From an uncultured Collinsella sp. (lineage in GTDB: Bacteria > Actinomycetota > Coriobacteriia > Coriobacteriales > Coriobacteriaceae): a stretch of 64,000 nucleotides of DNA. The stretch lies in assembly GCA_900555555.1 (NCBI GenBank), contig USLK01000001.1, forward strand, positions 62,001 through 126,000, in the 5' to 3' direction. Position 1 is the stretch's first letter; the number at the start of each line of letters is the position of its first letter. Below, in pieces: positions 1 through 6,636 of the stretch. A program made the position numbers and the translations under genes. The notes below the pieces were generated by a model. That model had not been told where the DNA came from. It ran no database searches and was given only the letters and a program-made list of their open reading frames with translations.

Positions 1-297
1 CTGGGCACGCCCGTGGACCAGATCCGTCATGATAAGCCGGCGGTCGAGAGCATCGACCACATGCTCGCCCGATCCGAACAGCTCCCATAGCCCCTGGATC
101 CAGGCGGCCATCGTCATAACGTCCACCGAAGCCGAAACGCCGCCATCGGAGAGGCCCCTGCGCACCAGATCGCGCTGAGCAGAACGGGGCACCACAACCG
201 TGACGCGCCCCCAGCGCTCGGCCAGCTCGCCCACCAGGCGCACTTCGCGCTCCGAAACGCCGACCAGGCCCTGAGCCCGGGATACCCTGAATGACAT
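1..297 (-). CDS. Partial N-terminus of a PD-(D/E)XK nuclease / AddB-like protein
   Basis: The first 99 codons of a minus-strand gene that runs off the left edge of the window. The ATG at 297 follows a clear SD (TTGGAGGAAC). Translation shows a short lead-in, then VTVVVPRSAQRDLVRR, a conserved kind of segment in which a beta strand is followed by a helix. The next helix has ELFGSGEHVVDALDRRLIM. This resembles the degenerate helicase N-terminus of AddB/RexB-type recombination nucleases, which act with AddA in double-strand-break repair. No catalytic nuclease motif lies in the visible part, so the family assignment is tentative. Other P-loop-like proteins are possible. Confidence 0.45.
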   Translation of the reverse strand, partial: MSFRVSRAQGLVGVSEREVRLVGELAERWGRVTVVVPRSAQRDLVRRGLSDGGVSASVDVMTMAAWIQGLWELFGSGEHVVDALDRRLIMTDLVHGRAQ

Positions 298-377
298 GTT
301 CCTCCAACCCGATGAGCCTCGAGATTTCCTACTTGGTATCCTACACGCCGGCGCGGACAGATTTCGGCCAGACGCCA

Positions 378-416
378 TAAAACAAAAACCGCCCCTTCGC
401 GATGCGAAAGGACGGT
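378..416 (-). terminator. Rho-independent terminator after the YerC-family gene
   Basis: On the minus strand an inverted repeat (ACCGTCC..TTCGC, loop ATC, GCGAA..GGGGCGGT) is followed directly by TTTTTGTTTT. It sits 40 bp downstream of the stop of the minus-strand regulator gene and upstream of the AddB-like gene, so the two are probably separate transcripts. Confidence 0.8.
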
Positions 417-453
417 AGAAGCACGCATTGGGCGGGCACGGCACCAGGCGGCG

Positions 454-747
454 TCATTCCCCTAGCTTCGCCAGCACCCCGCGATAGCCGCCGTATTCAC
501 CGTTCAACGACTTTGATACACGGCTCACGGTGGTGGAAGACGCTCCCGTGCGGGCCTGAACCTCGACATACGGCTCGCCGTCCCCCAGGTATTTGGCGAC
601 CTGCAGACGTTGTGCGAAATCGCATATCTCACGCGGGGTGCACAGGTCGGTGAGGAAGTCGCGAATCTCCTCCTCGCCCTCGAGCAGGCAAAACGCGCGA
701 ACCAGCTGATCGACATCGGGACGGTCGAACATTTTCTCGATATTCAT
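454..747 (-). CDS. YerC/YecD family TrpR-like transcriptional regulator
   Basis: A 97-residue protein starting MNIEKMFDRPDVDQLVRAF. It has the hallmarks of the YerC/YecD family, small all-helical DNA-binding proteins related to TrpR. The central LCTPREICDFAQRLQVAK and the following helix-turn-helix TGASSTTVSRVSKSL match the TrpR superfamily pattern. An in-frame ATG at 798 exists, but the 747 start begins exactly where family members begin. Target genes are unknown in most bacteria, and the ligand, if any, cannot be read from the sequence. The gene stands alone, with its own terminator downstream. Confidence 0.85.
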   Translation of the reverse strand: MNIEKMFDRPDVDQLVRAFCLLEGEEEIRDFLTDLCTPREICDFAQRLQVAKYLGDGEPYVEVQARTGASSTTVSRVSKSLNGEYGGYRGVLAKLGE

Positions 748-824
748 GGACACCACCAAACATGCAGGTCGTGAAAACGGTCTCATGCAGTTTAGCACAG
801 TAGCGCGCTAAAGTACGCACCGCA

Positions 825-1832
825 TCACCCAACGGGCGCAACGCGCCCATCAAGGCCGGACGTCCACTGCACGCCGCCCCGGTCATCGATCACGATCGCA
901 TCGATTCCCTCGGTCCGTTCGGCATATGCAAGCCCGCCCTCGACACCCAACATGAACAATGTGGTGGAGTAGCCATCGCAATCGACCGAACGCGGCGCCA
1001 CGACGGAGACCGAGGCGACATCCGTCCGCGCCGGCATGCCGTCTTCAGGACTCAGGATGTGATGGTAGGAGACGCCGCCGCGGGTAAAACGGCGCTCATG
1101 AGCCCCGCTCGTCGCGACCGACCCGGACTCGATTTCGACCACAGCGCGGTACGCGTCGGGGCGAAACGGATCGATGATACCGACCCTCCAGGGCCGAAGG
1201 TCCGAGGGGTCGCACAGGTCCCCGCCCGCCAGCATCACGTTACCGCCCAGGTTGAGCGCGAAGCGATCGATCGCGCGCTCGCGCAGCAGCGCAGCGAGGT
1301 CGTCGGCAACGTATCCCTTGGCTATGCCGCCGACGTCCAACGAGCTCTCGGGGTCGGAAAGACGCACCGCGTGCGAACCGTCGGGCAAGTCGCATACGTG
1401 TATCTTTCGGTAGTCGACATGTTCCAAGGCGCGGGCTATCGAGAGCTTGCTCGGCACGACGCCCGCATGGAAGTCCCAAAGGGAGGTCACGGAGCCCATG
1501 GTGATGTCGAACAGCCCGCGGCTTCGCTCGCAATACCGCTGGGCGACACGGATGACATCGGCGGTCTCGGGGGCAACGCGCACCGCATGCGGGGCCCCGG
1601 ACCGGATGCGCGCGATATCCGAATCCGCGCGCGTTCTCGACAGCAGGCGCTCGAACAGCACGCATCGGTCGCGGCAAAGCGCCAGCGCTTCATCCAGCGC
1701 AGCACGGTCTTCCCCGTACGCGGTCAGCGCAATCTCGGTGTTGAACACGGAAAACGCGATACTGCGCGAATCGGCGCAGGGACCGAGACGGGGCCGTGCC
1801 TCCATGGCCTCGGAGATCACATCTTTCGACAC
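825..1832 (-). CDS. apbE: FAD:protein FMN transferase (ApbE family)
   Basis: ApbE enzymes cleave FAD in a Mg-dependent reaction and attach FMN covalently to Ser/Thr of target flavoproteins such as RnfG/NqrC-type electron-transport subunits. The 335-residue protein shows the family motifs in order: an SDIARI helix, GLFDITMGSVTSLWDF, DVGGIAKGYVADDLA, LNLGGN, and the C-terminal YHHILSPEDGMPA followed by SVSVVAP, which form the FAD and metal site. There is no lipobox, so it is predicted cytoplasmic, unlike lipoprotein ApbEs. The start is GTG at 1832 behind a strong AGAGGAG. It is divergent from the small holin-family gene. Confidence 0.93.
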   Translation of the reverse strand: MSKDVISEAMEARPRLGPCADSRSIAFSVFNTEIALTAYGEDRAALDEALALCRDRCVLFERLLSRTRADSDIARIRSGAPHAVRVAPETADVIRVAQRYCERSRGLFDITMGSVTSLWDFHAGVVPSKLSIARALEHVDYRKIHVCDLPDGSHAVRLSDPESSLDVGGIAKGYVADDLAALLRERAIDRFALNLGGNVMLAGGDLCDPSDLRPWRVGIIDPFRPDAYRAVVEIESGSVATSGAHERRFTRGGVSYHHILSPEDGMPARTDVASVSVVAPRSVDCDGYSTTLFMLGVEGGLAYAERTEGIDAIVIDDRGGVQWTSGLDGRVAPVG

Positions 1833-1914
1833 GACGTCTCCTCTTTCAGTTGAACGCCGCCGGTTTGGGTAAAATGGCGCTCAGTATCACCGCGAGCGAT
1901 AGAAAGGACAGAGG

Positions 1915-2280
1915 ATGCGCTTTCTTCTCAACTGGATCGGCACATCGATCGCCATTGCCATCGCAACGTTCATCATCCCCGGCATCGCCCCGTTCGGCAT
2001 GGAGGCACCGTGGCTGAGTTTCGCATTCGTCGGTCTATTTTTGGGCTTCGTAAACTCACTCGTCAAGCCCCTTCTGACATTCATCTCGTTTCCGTTGACC
2101 TGTCTGACCCTCGGCATCTTCCAGCTGGTAATCAATAGCTTCATGCTCGAACTCGCAAGCTGGCTCTCCGTCAACCTTTTGGGGTCGGGAATCTCGATCA
2201 GCGGCTTCTTCCCCGCATTCTTCGGCGCGATCATCATCAGCGTCACCTGCTCGATCCTGGGCATCGTCACGAGCGATTAA
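1915..2280 (+). CDS. Phage holin family IV membrane protein (PF04020-like)
   Basis: A 121-residue integral membrane protein. About four hydrophobic segments cover most of its length: residues 1-20, 30-50, 55-85 and 95-118. The motif FVGLFLGFVNSLVKPLL and the segment FPLTCLTLGIFQLVINSFML are typical of the widespread 'mycobacterial 4TM phage holin, superfamily IV' family. Members are found in ordinary chromosomes and their role is not established; they are not proven lysis proteins. The ATG follows AGGACAGAGG. A convergent hairpin separates it from the Rrf2 gene. Confidence 0.85.
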   Translation: MRFLLNWIGTSIAIAIATFIIPGIAPFGMEAPWLSFAFVGLFLGFVNSLVKPLLTFISFPLTCLTLGIFQLVINSFMLELASWLSVNLLGSGISISGFFPAFFGAIIISVTCSILGIVTSD

Positions 2281-2282
2281 AG

Positions 2283-2317
2283 CAAAAAGGCGGGCACCGG
2301 TCTTCCCGGTGCCCGCC
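2283..2317 (-). terminator. Terminator between convergent holin-family and Rrf2 genes
   Basis: A perfect 12-bp stem (GGCGGGCACCGG / CCGGTGCCCGCC) lies between two converging genes. On the minus strand it is followed by TTTTTGC, so it mainly terminates the Rrf2 gene. The plus-strand side has no T tract. Confidence 0.85.
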
Positions 2318-2323
2318 TAGGCA

Positions 2324-2752
2324 TTACATCGCGCACGTGGCGTCATGAGGCGAACGCGCTAGATCCGCGATAGTCACGCTGTCCAAGTAATCGGAGATCA
2401 AGGAATCGAGTTTAGACCACATGTGAAACGTCGGACAGTCACCCGCCCGTTCGCAACCCTGCTTGCCGCCCTCCAGGCATGCCACGGGAGCAAGGCTCCC
2501 CTCGGTCAACCTGAGAATCTGACCGACCGTATACTGGTCCGGGCTCTTGGTCAGGCAATAACCGCCGCCCTTGCCGCGCATACCCGCAAGCATGCTGTTG
2601 CGGACCAGAATGGATAGGATGTTCTCGAGGTACTTCTCCGAAATGCCCTGTCTGTCGGCAATCTTCTTCAAAGGTGTGCGCTCCTTGGCATCTCCTCTTG
2701 CCAGGTCGATCATGACCCTCAGAGCATAACGACCCTTTGTTGACACCAGCAT
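2324..2752 (-). CDS. Rrf2/IscR-type transcriptional regulator
   Basis: A 142-residue Rrf2-family repressor. The N-terminal winged helix starts STKGRYALRVMIDLA, has the recognition segment GISEKYLENIL, and the wing GKGGGYCLTK. It keeps a C-x7-C-x5-C-x3-H cluster (CLEGGKQGCERAGDCPTFH). This resembles the three Cys plus His ligands of the IscR [2Fe-2S] cluster, although spacing differs slightly from the E. coli C-x5-C-x5-C-x2-H. It is therefore likely a sensor of Fe-S or sulfur status. It is divergent from mnmA, whose sulfur comes from a cysteine desulfurase, so it may control sulfur traffic. No desulfurase gene is adjacent. Confidence 0.9.
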   Translation of the reverse strand: MLVSTKGRYALRVMIDLARGDAKERTPLKKIADRQGISEKYLENILSILVRNSMLAGMRGKGGGYCLTKSPDQYTVGQILRLTEGSLAPVACLEGGKQGCERAGDCPTFHMWSKLDSLISDYLDSVTIADLARSPHDATCAM

Positions 2753-2831
2753 GATGTCCAGCCCCTTTCTCGCAATCTGTTATCAGAATACCAGATAGAT
2801 TCAAAATAATTTGAGAAATTCTATAATCCTA
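2753..2831 (-). promoter_or_regulatory. AT-rich Rrf2 promoter/operator region
   Basis: A markedly AT-rich stretch upstream of the Rrf2 gene. It contains an imperfect inverted repeat, TTCAAA-ATAA-TTTGAGAA, around 2800-2817. That is the kind of site an autoregulating Rrf2 protein would bind. Promoter boxes for the minus strand are not clear enough to place. Confidence 0.35.
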
Positions 2832-2860
2832 TTGACTATATGAGCTTTCAAAAATATACT
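2832..2860 (+). promoter_or_regulatory. Sigma-70-type promoter reading toward mnmA
   Basis: TTGACT (2832-2837), a 17-bp spacer, then TATACT (2855-2860). This is the best-matched promoter I can see in the window. Expected transcription start is about 2866-2868, which would give mnmA a 5' leader of about 325 nt unless another promoter lies closer. Confidence 0.65.
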
Positions 2861-2866
2861 TCCGCA

Positions 2867-2974
2867 ATGAGCAAGTTTCATATTTGTTCACCATCGTATC
2901 TACCTGCTGCTTTACAGTTGCTTTACTTTCTCTTGATTGCGCTTGTGAACAGATGTCTCCCATGTAAGCGCTGA
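2867..2974 (+). CDS. Possible leaderless 35-residue upstream ORF in the mnmA leader
   Basis: The ATG at 2867 lies exactly where transcription from the TTGACT/TATACT promoter should start, so it could be translated as a leaderless message. Leaderless translation is common in Actinobacteria. The 35-codon product has a hydrophobic middle (LPAALQLLYFLLIALV), one early Cys and a C-terminal CLPC. Nothing recognisable matches it. It may be chance; a cysteine-sensing attenuator role upstream of a tRNA thiolase is speculation. Bases 2975-3193 hold no further gene, terminator or known riboswitch that I can see. Confidence 0.2.
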   Translation: MSKFHICSPSYLPAALQLLYFLLIALVNRCLPCKR

Positions 2975-3193
2975 GAGAACCATAAAGTTTTTTCCCAATC
3001 GTCACGTGCAATCGGTGAAGCGTCCCGATTTCGCCCTCAGCGCCATCGCGCGGAGACGCACGATAATCGGACCCCTCAGTCTCATATTTACTTGCTCGCG
3101 CCGCAGCGTACACCACGCTACCATTGTCCGGTATTTCCGTCGTGATGGGCCGAGTCGGCACACGGCTGGAACCAACTCTGTTAGGGGGACATC

Positions 3194-4378
3194 TTGTCCA
3201 CACATCACCGCGTACTCGTCGCCATGAGCGGCGGAGTCGACTCCAGCGTCACCGCCTACCTGCTCCAGCAGCAGGGCTACGAATGCATCGGCGCCACCAT
3301 GCTGCTCGCCTGCAGCGGAACCGCGGCTGACGCATGCGGGTCCACGCGGGACATACGCGACGCCGAGGCCGTATGCCGACGGCTCGGCATCCCCTGGCAT
3401 GCGTTGGACGAACGCGGGCTGTTCTCAAAGGCAGTCGTCGACAAGTTCGTGCGCACCTATGAGGAGGGGCGCACGCCCAACCCCTGCATCGATTGCAACC
3501 GCCATCTCAAGTTCGGCGCGCTGCTCGACTACGCGCTCGAGCTCGGGTGCGACGCCGTGGCGACCGGCCACTACGCACGCGTGCGGCCCCTTGGCGAGTT
3601 GCCGGGCGGTACTGCGCAGACCGATGATCCGACCCTGCAGGCCGTTTTTGACCGATCGGCGAACCCCGGCCTTGTAAACACGCTCTCCTGCGGCATCGAC
3701 GCGAGTAAGGACCAGAGCTACGTCCTGTACTCCCTCACGCAGGAACGCCTGGCCCACACGGTGCTGCCGCTCGGCGACCTCATCAAGGAGCGAGATGTGC
3801 GCCGCATTGCGCGCGAGCAGGGCTTTGACAATGCGGGGAAGCGTGACAGCCAAGGTATCTGCTTCGTGCCCAACAACGATTTTGCCGGATATATCGAGCA
3901 CCTTCACGGCGAGCCGCTGGCGACCGGTGATGTGCTGGATGCGCACGGCAACGTGCTGGGACGCCATGCGGGGGCGATCCGATACACCATCGGCCAGCGC
4001 AAGGGCCTGGGCGTGGCATGCCTGCACCCGGTATACGTGATTGCAACGGATGCGGCGGCAAACACCGTCACGCTGGGCGAGCGCGAGGATTTGCGCGCAG
4101 ACGGCCTGCTGGCCAACGATTGGATCTGGAGCCTGCCGGCGGACATCATGACCCAGCTTCTTGAGGAGGCGGGCACGGAGGGTATCGCCGCCAGCGCGCG
4201 CATACGCTACCACCACGCCAGCCGTGCGTGTCGCCTCAGCTTCGCGGGGGATGCGGACACGGGATGCATTCGGATCGCGTTCGACGAGCCGGAATACGCC
4301 ATCGCGCCCGGCCAGGCAGTCGTAGCGTATCTGGGCGATGTCGTCGTCGGCGGTGGGACGGTGGTCGGGGCGCTGTAG
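3194..4378 (+). CDS. mnmA: tRNA-specific 2-thiouridylase MnmA
   Basis: Transfers sulfur to U34 of tRNA-Lys, -Glu and -Gln, using ATP to adenylate the uridine. The 394-residue protein begins MSTHHRVLVAMSGGVDSSV, which carries the PP-loop SGGVDSS. It has the first catalytic Cys in NPCIDCNRHLKF and the second in GKRDSQGICFV. ATGHYARV and DQSYVLYSL are further family signatures. The C-terminal barrel includes IGQRKGLGVA. The start is TTG at 3194, 3 nt after a strong AGGGGGAC; the next ATG (3224) would cut into the PP-loop strand. It is divergent from the Rrf2 regulator. Confidence 0.97.
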   Translation: MSTHHRVLVAMSGGVDSSVTAYLLQQQGYECIGATMLLACSGTAADACGSTRDIRDAEAVCRRLGIPWHALDERGLFSKAVVDKFVRTYEEGRTPNPCIDCNRHLKFGALLDYALELGCDAVATGHYARVRPLGELPGGTAQTDDPTLQAVFDRSANPGLVNTLSCGIDASKDQSYVLYSLTQERLAHTVLPLGDLIKERDVRRIAREQGFDNAGKRDSQGICFVPNNDFAGYIEHLHGEPLATGDVLDAHGNVLGRHAGAIRYTIGQRKGLGVACLHPVYVIATDAAANTVTLGEREDLRADGLLANDWIWSLPADIMTQLLEEAGTEGIAASARIRYHHASRACRLSFAGDADTGCIRIAFDEPEYAIAPGQAVVAYLGDVVVGGGTVVGAL

Positions 4379-4461
4379 GGGTCGGATGCGCCCTCGGTCT
4401 CCCACCGGCGAGCAGAAGGCACCCCAGATAAGCGGCCTATGTCCTGCCGTTTATTCTCGTT

Positions 4462-4980
4462 ATGGGGGCGATCGGCGCCACCGATTCGATGGGGGCAAGC
4501 GGGCTCGTGCTCGCCGCGGCATTTGCCGCCATCCCGTTTTTCTATCGACGATACCGCAAACAACATCCCATCGTCTACACCCATACGGGCAACGTGGCAA
4601 TCGCGTTGATGGTCCTCTTCCTGGCAGCGGCGGGCATCGCGGGAGGCGCCTCTGTGGTCAACGAGGCGACCTCGGATCTTCGGGTGGGATATAAGCAGGA
4701 TACGTTCGCGGTTTTCGGACTCGATATCAATCGGCCGAGCAGACGCGCCGCTCTGCTCACACCGGTCACCTACGAGCTCGATCTGTACAGGACGCAGGAG
4801 GATGCCGATGCCCACGAACCCACGGGACGCATCTCCATATCCGAGGCAGACTGGCCTGAGGTGGAACGCGTTCTGGGCACCGAAGACGCCACCTGCACGC
4901 TTCGCTGGTACCCGAATGCGCAGGTTATGGTGGGCGCCCGCGACAACGGGACGGGTGCGACCGTAGGAGACCCTATTTAG
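4462..4980 (+). CDS. Hypothetical membrane protein
   Basis: A 172-residue protein I do not recognise. There are two N-terminal hydrophobic segments, about residues 1-27 and 43-67, separated by a basic loop YRRYRKQHP. A hydrophilic domain of about 100 residues follows. The reading frame stays open and hydrophobic for 10 codons before the chosen ATG, but offers no start there, and no SD precedes 4462. The true 5' end may therefore be damaged, or translation may start differently. No signal peptide cleavage site is obvious. The gap to mnmA is 83 bp, so co-transcription is possible. Confidence 0.6.
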   Translation: MGAIGATDSMGASGLVLAAAFAAIPFFYRRYRKQHPIVYTHTGNVAIALMVLFLAAAGIAGGASVVNEATSDLRVGYKQDTFAVFGLDINRPSRRAALLTPVTYELDLYRTQEDADAHEPTGRISISEADWPEVERVLGTEDATCTLRWYPNAQVMVGARDNGTGATVGDPI

Positions 4981-5069
4981 CGCTCTTCGCAAGGTTTATC
5001 GCCTAGCATCGTACGGGAACAGATGGCTGGTACCATGGTGTGCGGAAAACCCCGCACGGAAGGACGCAT

Positions 5070-5720
5070 ATGGATGCGATCATCTTTGACATGGACGGAA
5101 CGCTGCTGGACACGGAGCGCGTGAGCCAGGACGCCTGGCGCCGCGCGGCCGCCGATCTCTCACTCGATGTTCCCGAGCGCATCTGGCATGCATTCGTGGG
5201 CATGAGCATGGCCGCGGCACACCAGATGATCGATGAGGAGTTCGGCGACCCCGCGCTCACCGGCAAGCTCTTCGAGCGGCGCAACGAGATCTTCGATGCG
5301 ATCTGCGATACCGAACTCCAACTCAAGCCGGGCGCACGCGAGGCGCTGGAGAGCGCACATGGCGCCGGGCTCAAAAACGCCTTGGCCACGTCCTCCGAGG
5401 AGGCCCACGCCGTTGCATGCCTGACGCGCCTGGGCCTCATCGACCTGTTCGACGAGATGGTCTTCGGCGACCAGGTTGCGCACTCCAAGCCCGCCCCGGA
5501 CATCTACCTTGCCGCCGCGGCAAAACTCGAGCTCGACCCCGCGCGCTGCTTTGCCGTGGAGGATTCCTTCAACGGCATCCGCTCCGCCCATGTTGCGGGC
5601 ACCTCGGTGCTCATGGTCCCCGACTTCAACCAGCCCACACCCGAGATCGCGCAGATGTGCACGCGCGTGCTGGGCTCGCTGCTCGATCTGCCCCGATCGC
5701 TCGACGAGCTGTTGTGCTAA
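5070..5720 (+). CDS. HAD-superfamily hydrolase (beta-phosphoglucomutase-like)
   Basis: A 216-residue HAD subfamily IA phosphatase. Motif I is IIFDMDGTLLDT, with nucleophile and acid/base Asp near residues 7 and 9. Motif II Thr/Ser lies in ALATSSEEA, motif III Lys in HSKPAPDIYL, and motif IV in CFAVEDSFNGI. The insert after motif I is a helical cap as in phosphoglucomutase- and phosphoglycolate-phosphatase-like enzymes. Substrate cannot be told from sequence. ATG at 5070 is preferred over 5040 because the family starts just before the first strand and AAGGACGC precedes it. Confidence 0.9.
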   Translation: MDAIIFDMDGTLLDTERVSQDAWRRAAADLSLDVPERIWHAFVGMSMAAAHQMIDEEFGDPALTGKLFERRNEIFDAICDTELQLKPGAREALESAHGAGLKNALATSSEEAHAVACLTRLGLIDLFDEMVFGDQVAHSKPAPDIYLAAAAKLELDPARCFAVEDSFNGIRSAHVAGTSVLMVPDFNQPTPEIAQMCTRVLGSLLDLPRSLDELLC

Positions 5721-5727
5721 AAACGCA

Positions 5728-5773
5728 CGGAGGCCGGCGGCGGGATGCGTCCCCACCGGCGGCCTTCGTTTTT
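5728..5773 (+). terminator. Bidirectional terminator between HAD and DUF1275 genes
   Basis: An imperfect 13-bp stem (CGGAGGCCGGCGG / CCGGCGGCCTTCG) is flanked by AAAAAC on the left and GTTTTTG on the right. It can end transcription of both converging genes. Confidence 0.8.
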
Positions 5774-5796
5774 GCATCCCCGCAGCGCACAGCGCG

Positions 5797-6486
5797 CTAT
5801 TCGTCCTCGGGCGTGAGCTCCACCTCGTGTTCGCGGTCGGAGAACATCATGAAAAACGCCACGAGCAGCAAGATGCTGCAGATGCCGATACTGCCCAGCC
5901 CAAAGCGACGCAGACACCAGTTGCCCAGAACGGCACCGCCTACAAAGCACAGGATCACGCCAAAATACAGCACGCCGTTGATAAGAAAGCCGCGCTTGTG
6001 CGTGATGATGTAGTCGTCCACGTTCTGCAACGCCGAGCGCAGGTTGCCGATGCACATCGTGGTGGCCACGCCCCTGCCGTGGATCTTGCGAAACGACTCA
6101 ACCTGCATGCCGCAGGCCAGCGAGGTCAGGCAGTTCGCCACGAGGTTGAGGTTGGAGCCCATGAGCCCAACGCCCATCAGGATCAGGGCCTCCACCAGCA
6201 CGGTCACCTGACGCCAATGGATGACGCTGCCAAAACGCTCATGCACCAGGTCGCTCAGCATGATGCCCAGCGCAAAGCAGATCACGGGGAACAGGAAGCG
6301 CCCGGCAAGAGCCAGGTCGCCCTCGGAGATATGCACGCCCACCAACAAGATGTTGCCGGTCTGGGCGTTGGCGAACACGCCGTCGCGGCCCATGTAGGAG
6401 TACACATCCATGAAGCCGCCCACGATGGCGAGCAAGATGCCCATCTCCAGCGACTCGGACGCCTGTTTTGCGCGTTGGATCAGCAC
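5797..6486 (-). CDS. YoaK/DUF1275 family membrane protein
   Basis: An integral membrane protein with six predicted hydrophobic segments. It carries the diagnostic DUF1275 segment GGFMDVYSYMGRDGVFANAQTGN and the later ACGMQVESFRKIHGRGVATTMCIGNLR. Family members are predicted transporters or membrane proteins of unknown substrate. I chose GTG at 6486 because AAGGGGG lies 8 nt upstream; a longer GTG start at 6522 is open but has no SD. The gene is monocistronic and convergent with the HAD hydrolase gene. Confidence 0.85.
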   Translation of the reverse strand: MLIQRAKQASESLEMGILLAIVGGFMDVYSYMGRDGVFANAQTGNILLVGVHISEGDLALAGRFLFPVICFALGIMLSDLVHERFGSVIHWRQVTVLVEALILMGVGLMGSNLNLVANCLTSLACGMQVESFRKIHGRGVATTMCIGNLRSALQNVDDYIITHKRGFLINGVLYFGVILCFVGGAVLGNWCLRRFGLGSIGICSILLLVAFFMMFSDREHEVELTPEDE

Positions 6487-6636
6487 GCTCCATTCCCCCT
6501 TGGCTCTTCGTGTCTCAAACACGCATCATCGTAGCGCATCCGTGCTCGCCCACGGCAAACCGTCGCACGAACACCACAAGCTCGCAGGCCGCATGGCGTA
6601 TCCTAGTAGCATCCAACCGCAACGAAAGCGAGCACG

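Noticed and set aside
2829..3203. Minus-strand 124-codon frame in the Rrf2-mnmA gap
   Set aside because: No SD or family match, runs through promoter DNA and the start of mnmA.
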